Shown here in pieces: positions 11,232-22,819 of a DNA stretch of 64,000 bases. The notes under the pieces are model-generated. The model was not told where the DNA came from. It worked only from the letters and a program-made list of their open reading frames with translations, and ran no database searches. The position numbers and the translations under genes were made by a program. Source of the DNA: Paroedura picta (taxonomy: Eukaryota; Chordata; Lepidosauria; Squamata; Gekkonidae); assembly GCF_049243985.1 (NCBI RefSeq), contig NC_135384.1, positions 14,132,501 to 14,196,500 of the forward strand, written 5' to 3'. Position 1 is the stretch's first letter; every line of letters starts with the position of its first letter.

Positions 11232-14200
11232 TTACCTCTTTACAAGAAATTTTCTATTGTTTAGTTCAGGCCTAAGGACAATGATATAAATTTTCGGTGA
11301 AAAAATGCAGCCAAGTAAGCCGGCACTAGAGATTAAGATGGAGAAGATCTCCACAGCTACCATGGATTTCCCTTTGGTGCTCAGGTAGCTTGGAATAAAA
11401 GACAGCCAAACACTGCAAAAGAGCAACATGCTGAAAGTGATAAACTTGGCTTCATTGAAACTGTCAGGCAACCTCCTGGCTAGGAAAGCCACCATGAAGC
11501 TGACTGCAGCTAGGAAGCCCATGTAGCCCAGGACACAGAAAAACATGGCAGCTGAGCCCTCATTGCATTCCAGTATGATTGTCTCCTTCAGTGAATGCAG
11601 GTCCTTATCTGGGAATGGAGAGGATGTACTGATCCAAAGAACACAAATGCCTACTTGAACAAGGGAGCACGTAAGGACAAGAGAATAGGCCTGTTTCTTC
11701 CCCACCAATGGCCTTAGCCTAGAGCCCGGTTTGGTAGCCACGAAGGCCAGAACCACAGTGATTGTTTTGGCCAGTACACTGGAAATAGCTACTGAGAATA
11801 TGATGGCAAAACTTGTTTGTCGGAGAAGGCAGGTCACTTTTCCAGGCTGCCCAATGAAGAGCAAGGCGGAGAGGAAGCAGTGAGCAAGGGATGTGAGAAG
11901 AAGATAAGTCAGACTGCGGTTGTTGGCTTTGACTATGGGAGTATCCTGGTGCTTCAAAAATGTTCCAAATATTATAGCGGTGACCAGGGAGAAAGAAATA
12001 GCCAAGGTTGCTACGATGATGCCTATGGGTTCTTCATAAGAAAGGAACTTTATATCCTTTGGAAGACATTGATTTTTGTTGTAATTTGAAAACTTATCAT
12101 GTGGGCAAAGAACACAGCTATCCATATCTGAAAAGAGAGAAAGAAAGCTTATAGTCACCTTTCTTTGCTCTCCACACATCAGACACCTTTTGAGGTAGAT
12201 GAGGCTGAGAGAGCCCTGATATTACTACTCATTTAGAACAGATCTATCAGTTTTGTGATGAGCCCAAAAAAAAAGGACAATGATGACAGTAGACCTTAAT
12301 GAATTCTAACACAGGGTTCCTATGTCTGAATCATAACATTAACATATTTGTATCGTGGTTTTTTCTTTGTCTGTTGAAATGAAGGTTTTGCAATCTTAGT
12401 CAGGAAAGTAAACAGCAAAATAAGATGCCCCAAATATGCCCAGATGCTATGGATCACGTAGTGCTTTGTGCATGATCTTATATTGGATCTAGTATAATAT
12501 AATATTATGTATGAGTGATTGTTCATTCTCTTTCCTACCTATCTGCTCAGAGATCATCCCATCTGAACATAGAACACAGTCATAGCAGCAAAATTTCTTT
12601 CCCTCCTTCTTTTTTCGGCTGTAGCCAGGAAGGCAGTGATCATTGCACACGGAAAGTGGTAGAACCTATCCATAAACAGAAAGGCAGATTGGTACATTCA
12701 ACATATCCACTGAGAACCTCAGATGAGCACAATCTGTGCTGTTAACAGCAGAGCAATCTGACAGTGTGTTAGAGGATAATTTAGGAAACCCTGGTTCAGA
12801 TCACAGAGCCATGAAAATTCACTAGTTTCACCTTGGGCCAGCCTTTCCCTAATTCATCTCACAGTGTTGTTGCTGATATCAGCAGATATCTTGGTAGCTT
12901 TCCAAGACCATTGTATAGAGGGTGATACTGCACGTTCCTGAAATGGGAGATGGGACAAGAGAATAACGTGATACCTTGTGCTAGTTTAACAATGTTTATT
13001 ATTAATTGGCAGATTAGAAAAGAACATGGTTTTCAGTAACCTCAAATTAGACAGTGATTCGTTGTTAACCTACCATGCATTTAAACAGGCTGAATCACGG
13101 ATAAATCACCAAAGTGTGATTCAGCTACCACTGATATAGCCTATTTAAATGCAAGGATGGCAGGTTTGGCATGGATAGCCCTGAAAATTGCCTAAATCAA
13201 CATTGATTTTAATATCAATCAATATTTATTTACCGTCATTCAGATCAAAATTAAAATACAAGCAATTAAAAACTAAGACAATTTAAAAAGAGAAAAAACA
13301 GTAACAGTACTATAAATTTTTTAAAAGATCTGACAACATAAAAACTTTAAGATGGTATATTCAATATTTAAAACATAATTTAAGTTGCCAGTGACAAATG
13401 GCTCTTGGTACTTTTGAAATTGGATCAGAGAGAAATTTTCTGATCCACATACATAGTGCGCAATTTCATGGCGGGAGAGCAAAATTCAGCTGAATTGATT
13501 TTAGTATGTTTTGGCCTGTCTGAACCAAATTGCCCATGTCTAGCCACATCTGCCCATGAGGCACTGTACTGAAGGCCGCTTTAGAATCATACAATCATAG
13601 AGGTTAAGGTGTCAAAGAGGCCATATAATCCAACCCCCCACTCAGTGCAGGATCAGCCTAAAACATCAAGGATAAATCAACAAATGCTTCAAATTTTGAG
13701 AAATGCTGTAAAGTCCTTTGCAGAAAAGAACATGCTTTTCAGTAATCTCAAATTAGACAGTGATCCGTTGTTGAACTACCATGCCTTAATTCTACCTGTG
13801 CCTGCTCAAGGTTACCTTCCATTTGCATAATTTTAAACAATGTTCATTATAGAATTTGCTGATTGTATTTAACAAACAAATAGGCCTATAATTTTCCAGA
13901 TGAGTTATACAACCATTCTTAAACAAGGGTACAATAATGGCCAAGCACCATTTTGTGGCATTTGGGCTGTTCTATAAATGAAGGTAAAAAGAGCTGGCAG
14001 GATTGGACCCCATCAATCTATATTTGATTTTGGCCAATCAGCTGGAGCATTCTCACCATCCTTTATTCAATTAAAATGTTTATTTCATAGGCTGAAACCA
14101 GAGTCTAAGGAAGGTTAAAATCTGGGTTGATGTGAGGATAGGGAATCAGCAACTGATTTGTGTATAATGTGATGCTCCCACCTCTCAGATGAGATAGTAT

Positions 14201-17200
14201 TGGCCATAAAACTAGATGGGGAATTATGAATATGAGAGGTTTATCTACAGAATTCCTTGGTATTATTAGATTCAGTGGCTTTGATCAGTGCTCACCAGTT
14301 CGCACTTTTGGATCTCAAAATAACCTCATGTGGTCTTTGGCATTCCAAGTTATCTTTGTTTGTGATTTGAGTTAGGCTAATTTTAAATGATGAAACAGCC
14401 TTATAATATTTTTTTTCTTTTACAGTTAGGCAGTCCTGGGCAGAGTCTGCACTTACTTTGTTTATTCCATTGTCAATCCTGTTGAATTCAGATCAATTTG
14501 AACTCAGGTCTTACTCTTTCACCCCCTCCCCATTGAAACAGGAGGGTGTTCTGCATGTGGTTAGGGTAGTTCAGAAGGGGGGGGGAGCCAAGCCTCTTTC
14601 TTTTCTTGAAGGGGGGGAGAGGAGCCAAGCAGGGAGCCTCTTTCATTTCTTTGAGGGGGGAAAGAGAGGATCAAAGAAAGCAGAGAAGGGAGAAAAAAAT
14701 CCAAGACCGACAGAAGTTGAAAGAAATTAGGGGCTTCTCCTTTAAAACAAGCTTGTCACATGAGGAGTTTTAGCCAATCAGAGAGTCTCTACCACAGACA
14801 AGAGCTCAGATTCAAAACAGCCTGCTTTCTTAATCCGAATCTTGAAAGATATCGCACAATAAACATAGGGTCACTCCGGATCAATCCTTCTTGCTGCAGA
14901 AGGAAAATTTAAATCGCCCAAAATCAAAATGGAAATCTCATTCTGTGTAGACAGCAGGGACTGAATTGACGTGGGATTGGAAGCTCTGTGCAGTTTACAC
15001 CCTGGCAAACCAATTTTTAGATCAGAATCGTGGAGGCCCCTGTTCTAAACTGGTCTAAAAAGAAAGTGTATCAGCTCCACGTAAGTGTTCTTCTAATAAA
15101 GATTACAGAGGAAAACAAATGATATATCAGTGTTATCTATCACCAAAATACTCTATGGTCAATGCTAGGGATCATAGTAGATACATGGTCAATATAGATA
15201 CATGAACATAACCCATGAGTTATGCAGATTATTGGAAGAAGGTGAATGGGGGTGACAGATTCAAAATACTGGCAGATAAAACTTGAATATATCGATATAT
15301 TTTTTTAATATACATGAAGATATCCCACCTGATTAAATGTTCTGTGCCACACAATTTGATCATCATGAATGGTCAATTGTTCTCCTGGAGGAGCCCAAGG
15401 ATCAAACCTTCCAACTTTTACTCTGATGAAGGAGCCATTTGGGAAAGTGACCCAGTTGGTAACATCAAAACCAACTTTCAGTTCCCCATTTTCATTAAAC
15501 TGTATGGTGTCACCAGCCGTGGTATTGAATGTGATGCTCCTTAAAAATATGTTCAGCTGATTAACAGGGGGAAACGAAATAAAATGTAAGGAAGACTAAC
15601 CAATAGCATTGTGATTTATTGAATTCCTAAGATCCAGAATATCTCCTATAGACATTGGGACAGAAAGAATAATGTCCTACCATAAGATAGTGGTACTATT
15701 CATTGATAATAAAAGAAAGTTGTAAAGTATTTTGGCCTTGAACAAAATGCTTCCCACAAATAACTGTTTGGGTATCTTGCCAGATATAAACCCATAGCTC
15801 TGTAGTTTATAGGTCCTTTTGCCAGTTTTGACTGTTGCACCATGTATGAACCTACTTTTTGGGTCATGATTGTTGATACCTGAGTTGCTTGCAGGTTGGT
15901 CAGATGTAACACACTATGTGGATCTGACTCTGAAGGGTGTTTAGAAATTTCTCCTGGTCCAGAAAAGCTGTCAATATACTCACCGTAACGCTACAGGGTT
16001 ATGATGCCTTGATTGTTGGAGCAGCATTATATGAGCTGCTGTTTCAAAGTCTCTGTGAAAAGTTTTAAGATTCTTACTTGCTGAAAACTTATAAATATGA
16101 GATTGTTATTAGATTACATTACCTGATATTAATACTTGATTCATCTCATACATTTTACACCAGTTTCACCTGAGCTTTCTCCTTTGACCTTGAATAAAAT
16201 ATTTTGATTTAGTTTTAAACATTCCAAAGCCTCTTGTATGCCATTTACAGAGGTTTAGTTAAGAGGGTGTTTGTGTCTCTTCCCTCAAGTACCTGGGCTG
16301 ACCCAAGATCAAAATACAATAAAGTGAAAGGGTTCTCCATGGATCTCCAGAAAAGTAGAAAATAGATCAGGGGGCTACTATAAGAGAAAAGAAAAAAACT
16401 GGAAAAGAAAAAAACTGGAGAGAAAATCCTGTTTCCAAGGGAGGTAAAAGGGTATGACCACATCATCACATTAACTAAAGATTAGCATACCCAGTGCATG
16501 AACAGTAAATCAAACCATCAAAGAGCTGAAAAGCACCATACAGACCATCTAGTCCAATCTCCTGCTCAATGAAAATCATCTCCAGGGATCATGATCTGTG
16601 TGCCCACGGTAATGGTTATCTATATGTCATTAAATAGTATTCATGATATTTTCTTCATTATTTCACTCTGCTTATTGATATTAGAGTTATTTCTTTGTTT
16701 TTCATCATCTTTAATCCTATGTATACTGTCCTTTTATTTGGTGTATATTTGGAAACTGTTTCAATATGTAGACATGGATGCAATAGAAATAATTTAAATG
16801 TAAAATATAAAAAAGAAGAGTTTCTTTGTGATATCCAGTTTGAGAAGGAGTTACCTGCCAGGGTTGCACATTATTGAAGACTAGGCTCTTCCGTTTTTCT
16901 ATTTCTTTACGTTTAGATTTAAATATGTAGATAGCATGCAATGCATGTGCCACTGCATAAACAGCATTGTAGACATTATAACTGTGGCCAGTCATGCTCA
17001 TTTCAAATACAAGTAGTGGAATAGAATCCAGCTTCTCCTCTCCAGAGCACATTTTGTTGCCACCCCCCTGAACATCTGGATTCCTCAGTGAACAACCAAA
17101 TGCCTGCTCCCAGAAGTTCTCGATAAAACCATCTCCTTCTATCCAGGAAGGGCTTATGGACTGCTGGAACATTTTGAATCCTGGTGGCTGATTTGAGTGG

Positions 17201-19096
17201 ACAGCAAGGGATAGGGCACCATGAAAAGTTTCAACGTCCCAAGTTCTTTGGACAGACAGTGATTCAAAATCCCAGTGGCATGTGACAATCCATACCTTAT
17301 GCAGGGGTGGAAATGAAATAAAGCTTAGTAAAAGCAACAACAATCTCAAATTGAACATGGATGAGTTTTCTCCATATACAAAGTGCACATTGGCTTTGGT
17401 TTGAGTGAGAAGTGTGAAATATTCTTCCTGTTTTAAAAGCACATCCACCTCATCTTGGAAATAATTCTGCTTTGGTATTCTTATACTGAAGTCAAAACAG
17501 ATGCCATTCTCAGAGAGCATTGGCATGATGATCTGCAAGAACCTGTCCCCACTGTCATCTCCTGCAACAAAGAGAACAATCCAGGTCCATCTGAAGTAGA
17601 GAAATAACTTGATAACTCCCATGTATTGAGTGGCTTCATTTGGGACCATCTGATACACAGAAGAAACGAGCAACTGGCTACCATGTGCTGGTGATAATGA
17701 TCCATAAGCAAGCTGGAAAAAAGTGTATGTATATTAGAATGAAAAAAGAATTACATACATTCAATTATGTTTCCATACCACCCTATGGGCTGTCCCTTCT
17801 AGTGATGGCCTACCTGTGGTATATTGTATATGGTGCTTATGGTGGCTATATTGACAGACATCTTTGAATTCTGTCCTCCAATAATTGCAATCTGATTGTT
17901 CTGTTTATCACACTGGAAATTGGGGAGAAATTTGTGCTGTGAAGAAAGGAAGCTCAGGGTGGCTTTATAGGTCATCCTTGCCACATAGTAGCTGTTGAGA
18001 ATGTGGAAGCCCAAAGTGATGTTCGGTAAGATGTTGGGATTCCCATTGATTTCTTTGATGGCAAAAGCCATGGCCAGGTTGTGTTGGTAGTTCTTTGGGA
18101 CCGATCTATAAAGAGAGTTCTAGATGAGCTTGAAAACCAAGGAACAAAATTTTATCTTCCTTTAGTTCTTCATATTTATACCTCTCCTTCGTATGACATT
18201 TAAATTTTAGATTAACCTCTCACTTTTGTTCTTTTAACTGTGCTGCTATTGTGCTTTTCATTGTGCTTAGACAAGTGCTAATTTTCATCACACTGCTATA
18301 AAAAAAATATATTGTGTTCCTTTGCATACAGTAGGATTATAAATATGGATAAGAGGCCATGATTAGTTTACATCATAGCTCAGCCCTATAAAGACTGGCC
18401 TCTACTGAAATACTGAATCAATTTACGTAATGGATAGTTTTGTTAATAGGTATATTGGGATCCAAAATAAGTAATATGCCTTTTTAGGTTGTATTCCCAT
18501 GCATAATGGTATTTTTTTAAAAATGCATTGGGATGGTTGCAGGTGAACACATAATCCTACCTGGATGTCTCCACTCTGTCTGTTTTATGGAAGAAGCAAT
18601 CTATATGAATTAACTTTCCGTTTTTGGCACTATGCTAATTCTCCACTTCCTCTCTTCTCAAATTATATAATTTGTGTCCACAAGAAGAAAGCCAAACTTC
18701 TCTTTCTGTTTAGAAACACTTTATACAAAGAGAATGTAGCTAAATGAATAAATGGTACAAAGAGTATGAATAAATAGTACAAAGAGTGGCTTACATAGGC
18801 TCAGAAATGAACAATTGTGTAGGCTGCTCTTTGAATGAGGGAGCTTTGTATGCGTAGAAGATCTGAGAAACAATCTCACCCACAATCAGGTCACCTGGCT
18901 GATTAAAAGCATGAGGAATAGGAAGAAGATCGACTGTTGTGGTGCATTGGGTGGGATTCTTCATGCCTGCAGCATGGCCCAGCAATAAAAGCAGCAGCTG
19001 TACAGATATCTTCCTTGTGACCAACTTTTCCTCCATGCCTAGATATATGTTGACATGCACCATGTCATCAGCATGAATTTTATTCTGATTTTCCAT
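11232..19096 (-). CDS. VMN2R: V2R gene B: complete six-exon type-2 vomeronasal receptor
   Basis: Predicted 900-residue seven-helix receptor of the sensory cell surface. Exons: 1 18795-19096, 2 17814-18105, 3 16855-17712, 4 15329-15556, 5 12539-12665, 6 11232-12127, all with GT-AG borders and compatible phases. The flytrap spans about residues 40-550. Linker cysteines lie in exon 5 (six, including KKFCCYDC) and at the start of exon 6 (three), giving the nine expected for class C receptors. The helices follow [21 protein letters not shown] and [11 protein letters not shown] mark helices 6-7; the end is [12 protein letters not shown]. The ATG sits in CCATGGA, a good start context. Odd points: the first mature cysteine seen in A and C-F (CKK) is replaced (GMK), and intron 4 is long (2.66 kb) because of two insertions. 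It looks intact; expression is untested. Confidence 0.93.
13212..13493 (-). mobile_element. LINE 3' end, 5'-truncated, with 10-bp target duplication
   Basis: A 282-bp insertion in intron 4 of B that is absent from the matching intron of C. ATTGATTTTA is duplicated on both sides (13202-13211 and 13494-13503). On the minus strand it ends with GGTAAATAAATATTGATTGA, an AATAAA-bearing tail typical of a LINE 3' end. Family not assigned. Confidence 0.7.
14440..15000. mobile_element. CCTGG-inserted element, copy 1 (561 bp, intron 4 of B)
   Basis: Flanked by 5-bp direct repeats CCTGG (14435-14439 and 15001-15005). The same intron of C has a single CCTGG with no insert. The ends are GCAGAGTCTGCAC on the left and CAGTTTACAC on the right, and the inward ends share CTGCAC. 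Purine-rich in the middle, with no coding capacity. Opposite in orientation to copy 2. Could be a non-autonomous DNA transposon or an old solo-LTR-like fossil; the ends are not the usual TG...CA. Confidence 0.7.
15329..15556 (-). other. Exon 4 of gene B, listed separately because it lacks a Met
   Basis: The 228-bp exon is open throughout and reads [20 protein letters not shown] at its start and [12 protein letters not shown] at its end, with acceptor AATCAG| and donor CAG|GTGGGA. It contains no ATG, so simple ORF scans miss it. Same situation in gene C (26374-26601). Confidence 0.85.
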
Positions 19097-19337
19097 GGAT
19101 AAGGAAATGAATCTGCGGGTGTCTTTGAACTGGTTTAATCTACACTGACATGCTAGAAGTTTCCATTAATGGATAGTTTACCCACTTTACCTTCATTACT
19201 CAGTACAATTCATTTCCTGGGGATTCTTAGATTCTTTTCTATGGATGAAATTGTTGTTCCTTTTCGTAGTCTGACTTTCTTTGATGAAATGACCTTACTG
19301 ATGTATAAAGAAGATTTATGTGACTCTCTGTATCTAT

Positions 19338-19460
19338 GCATCAAAGCCTGGCTAATTTATGGTGGTTTTAGATGCAGTGAATGCCCCTGGACATTTCTTG
19401 CCCAGCAAGAAAACAATTTTAATGACTGGGCATACCTTCCTAATAATAGTGTTGCTGACA
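19338..19460 (-). promoter_or_regulatory. Conserved upstream block of gene B, candidate promoter
   Basis: Lies about 240-365 bp upstream of the ATG. In the gene sense it includes CCATAAATTAGC then GGCTTTGATGCATAGATAC. Conserved across the array despite surrounding divergence. Confidence 0.4.
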
Positions 19461-19624
19461 GTTTTGGCCTTGATCTCAAATGTCCATGGGCAGCGGCATA
19501 ATTTAACTTAATATGTACACACGCAAAGGCATGCTAAAGGAGGAAACTCATCATTCTACTTGGTTTGGAGAACTTCAGATTTTTAGGATCTATCCAAATG
19601 ACCAGTCTGTAATAATTAATAAGT

Positions 19625-20817
19625 AAAATATATTTACTATTATTTATTATTTAGATTTTTCTCTCTCCACTCCCCCAAGACTCATGGCAGGATACAGAAA
19701 GACAAATAAAAACCTTATTAAAATAAATCATAATCCTCAATACCATTAAGTCCACAAAATCCCACAAATCTCATAAAACAGTGGCATAATCAGCAATCCT
19801 GCCCCAATTTAAAGTCAAACCATACAATTACAGGATCGCAGAGTAGAGTAGCGTGGGCCAGAGCAGGGTCCCTAGTTTTCTCTGAAACCTAGCTTCAACC
19901 AAAGACCTGGGTGTAAACTGGAGCGTTTATTCCAGCCCCAGATCGATTCAGCCCCTGCCCTCTACACAGAATGCGATTTCCGTTCGGATTTGGGGTGATT
20001 TTAATTTTCCTTCTGCAGCAAGAAGGATTGATCCGGAGTGACCCTACCTTTAGTGTGCAATATCTTGGAGTGCTGAAAATCCTGAATAAAGAAAGCTGCA
20101 TGGTAGAGAACCTCTGATAGGCCACACCTGGTCATGTGACACGCTTGCCTAAAAGGAGAAGCCCCTAACTTCTGTCAACTTCTGTTGGTCCTGGACTTTT
20201 CCTCCCTCCTCTGCCTTTTTCGATCCTCTCCCCCTCTCCTCCAAGAAAAGAAAGAGGCTCCCTGCTTGGCTTCTCCCCCCCCCCTTCAAGAAAAGAAAGA
20301 AAGAGGCTTCAAGAAAAGAAAGAAAGAGCCCCCCCTCTACCTTCTGAGCCTCCCTAACCACGTGCAGAAGACTTTCCTGTTTCAATGGGGAGGAGGGGGG
20401 AGAGGAAGACCCGAGTTCAAAGCAATCTGAATTCAACAGGATTGACAATGGAATAAAGAAAGTAAGTGCAGACTCTGCCCTGGTGGAAGATCTCCATTTT
20501 ACAGGCCTGTGTAACTGAAACAGCTGAATCAGGGCCCTCAGCTCTTTTGGGAGCTCATTCCACCAGGTCGGGCTAGGACCGAAAAATGCCTGGCTCAGGT
20601 TGAGGCCAGGCATGCTTCTCTGGGACTGGGGACCACAAGTAGATTTGCACCTGCAGAACCCTGCAGGGGGCACAAGCAGACAAGCAATCCCACAGGTAGG
20701 AAGGGCCTATGCTGCAGATTGCCTAAAAGGTTGATACCATAATCTTGAATATGATCTGGGTCACAACTGGCAACCAATGCAGCTGCTTCAGGACAGGCTG
20801 AATATGGGTCCACCAAG
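19625..20817 (-). mobile_element. L2-type LINE 3' end in the B flank, interrupted by copy 2 of the CCTGG element
   Basis: On the minus strand, 20817-20484 encodes decayed L2 C-terminal sequence (LHWLPVVTQ and PTWWNELPKELRALIQ). The element resumes after the insertion and ends in an AATAATAAATA tail near 19625, after CATGAGTCTTGGGGG. Homologous elements occur at the same place in the flanks of C, D and E, so the insertion predates those duplications. Confidence 0.7.
19911..20478. mobile_element. CCTGG-inserted element, copy 2 (568 bp, inside the L2 of the B flank)
   Basis: Flanked by CCTGG on both sides (19906-19910 and 20479-20483). The C, D and E flanks have one CCTGG and no insert (GACCTGGTGGAAG). 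Starts GTGTAAACTG and ends GTGCAGACTCTGC; an AATAAA lies 20-30 bp before that end. Homologous over its length to copy 1 in reverse orientation. Its absence from C-E dates it after the split of the B flank from the rest. Confidence 0.75.
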
Positions 20818-21760
20818 ATGTACCATCTTGTGTTCCTGGGCAAGTTAGTTGCGAGGGCCATAGCAGACAAGGTCCTGGCATTTTTAGAGGAAACTTTGGC
20901 CCTAGACCCATACCAGTCTGGCTTTTGTCCTGATCATGGGGAGGAAACTATGCTGGTCATTCTGATGGATGATCTCCGATGCCAACTGAACCGGGGCAGG
21001 TTAGTCATACTCATCTTGTTAGATCTATTGGCTGCATTTGATGTGGTCAATCATGAGTTATTGGCATGCCACCTCGGTAACACAGAAAGACTCTGAAATG
21101 GCTGACCTCCTTTCTTATGAACCAGTCACAGAGGGTTGTGATGGGTTATCAGACACCTTTGTATCCCCGTGTGGAGTACCATAGGAGGCAATACTCTCCC
21201 CCACACTTTTCAAAATCTATATGCACCCTCTGGCTCAATTGATCCAGAGTTACAGGCTAGAGTGTCACCAGTGTGTGGATGACACCCAACTCTTTCTCTT
21301 AATGGATGGCCAGCTGGATCTCCCCCCCCCCCAGAGACATTTGCTAGTTGTTTGGGCTGATACAGCTGCACTGGCTGCCAGTCTGTTTCCAAATCAAGCT
21401 CAAGGTATTGGTTTTGACCATTAAGGCTATACACAGTCTGGATCCTACCTATCTGTGAGACTGCGTATTTCTTTATGTTCCCTGTAGGGTACTTTGCTCT
21501 GCAGATATTAATTTTTTGAGGATACCAAGCCCCCAGGAAGCATGGCTGGCCTCAACCAGAGCTGGAGGCTTTTCGGTCCTGGCCCCTACCTGATGGAATG
21601 AGCTCTCGGAAGAGCTGAGGTCCCAACAAGATCTCTCTGGATTCTGCAGGGCCTGCAAGACAGAGCTCTTCTACCAGGCTTTTGGTTAAGGCCAGGCTGT
21701 ATACCAGCTGTAGACCAGGTGATAACAATGGATCTTTCCCCCTGGGAGCCTACTAACGCC
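20818..21760 (+). mobile_element. L2-type LINE fragment, RT to 3' end
   Basis: Encodes decayed RT boxes: ALDPYQSGFCPDHGEETM, LLDLLAAFDVVNHELL and VDDTQLFLL. It then runs into the usual L2 C-terminal end (LHWLPV-like, WNELSEELRS, ACKTELFYQAFG). It faces the minus-strand L2 end to its left, head to head. Because it has its own 3' end, it is a second insertion rather than an inverted part of the first. Many stops; not coding. Confidence 0.75.
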
Positions 21761-22819
21761 CCAGATTTACATCAGGTGGGCAGAGACAGGGATAGAGGAA
21801 TGGAGGAAAATGGATCTAATCTGGGTTTTATCTGGTTGTTTTATCTCGTTTACAAGTAAAATAGTCCATTACATCCTGGAATGCAACAGGCACTAGCAGA
21901 TGATGGAAGAGCAGGCTTCAGCCCTACCTGGACTTTAGGCTGGTGGCTTGGGCTAGGTGGGCAGAGTTGGGTGGGCTGGTGCACAGCACTGCAGGCATTT
22001 GAAACAGGAATAAACAAAAAATGGCTAAGACCCAAACAACTTGCATAATTTCTTTCAACTATTCCTGTACCATTCCAATCCTCAAGTGCAGTTGTCTCTA
22101 TGAGTGTAAAGGCACAGAAAGCTTCTATAGAAGAACTTGCCAAAACAGGTCCTGTGGCATGAGTGGATCACTACTGTCAGCTCTCAGGATCCAACTCAAA
22201 AGGTTTTAGTTAAGGCTTCGGGCTATTATAAAAAGAATGATGGCTGCCTTTTCCCTTTGTAGGCATTTAAAGGTGATGACATTAATTGTATGTATACTGG
22301 CTTCATTATTATCCTTGTGTTCTGCAATTTACAATCAAGTTCAAGCATTACAGTTTATAACTGATAGACTGGGGGAAAACAAAAATAGAAGCAAAATACA
22401 TCATGATAAAGACAGATTGATTACATATACCCCAGACATAATTCTGACCTCATATTTTGAGACCTGAGCAAGGCTGTTAACAAATAATTTTGGAAGTCAT
22501 TCACAGGGTCCCCATAAGTTCAACATGTCTTGGCAACACTTAACAAACAGACAGATACAAACTTAATATAATAAAAAGTACCGTATCAGTTAAAATGCCG
22601 CAATTTTAGATATAGAATATTAGAAACTGTAGATCTGTGGCATTTTAAGAGAGTTGACAATTAACTTTAACACTAAGGAAAAATGCTCTGAGAATTTAAA
22701 TACATCCATACAAGTTCAAAAGCCAAAAATCTGGATGCATTAACTTAGGAGTTGTGGGTGTGTAGCAATTTAAGAGAGTACACATAAAATAATAAAGAGA
22801 ATAACATATTTTATCAATA
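21761..22819. other. Intergenic interval B/C and 3' flank of C
   Basis: No recognised gene. About 22480-22819 matches the 3' flank of B. The short open frames between 21850 and 22470 show no domain or conserved partner in the other intervals. Confidence 0.5.

Noticed and set aside
11817-12089. Plus-strand frames starting MSEKAGH or MSEKAGQ opposite exon 6 of each receptor
   Set aside because: Shadow frames of the conserved seven-helix exon; conserved only because the exon is.
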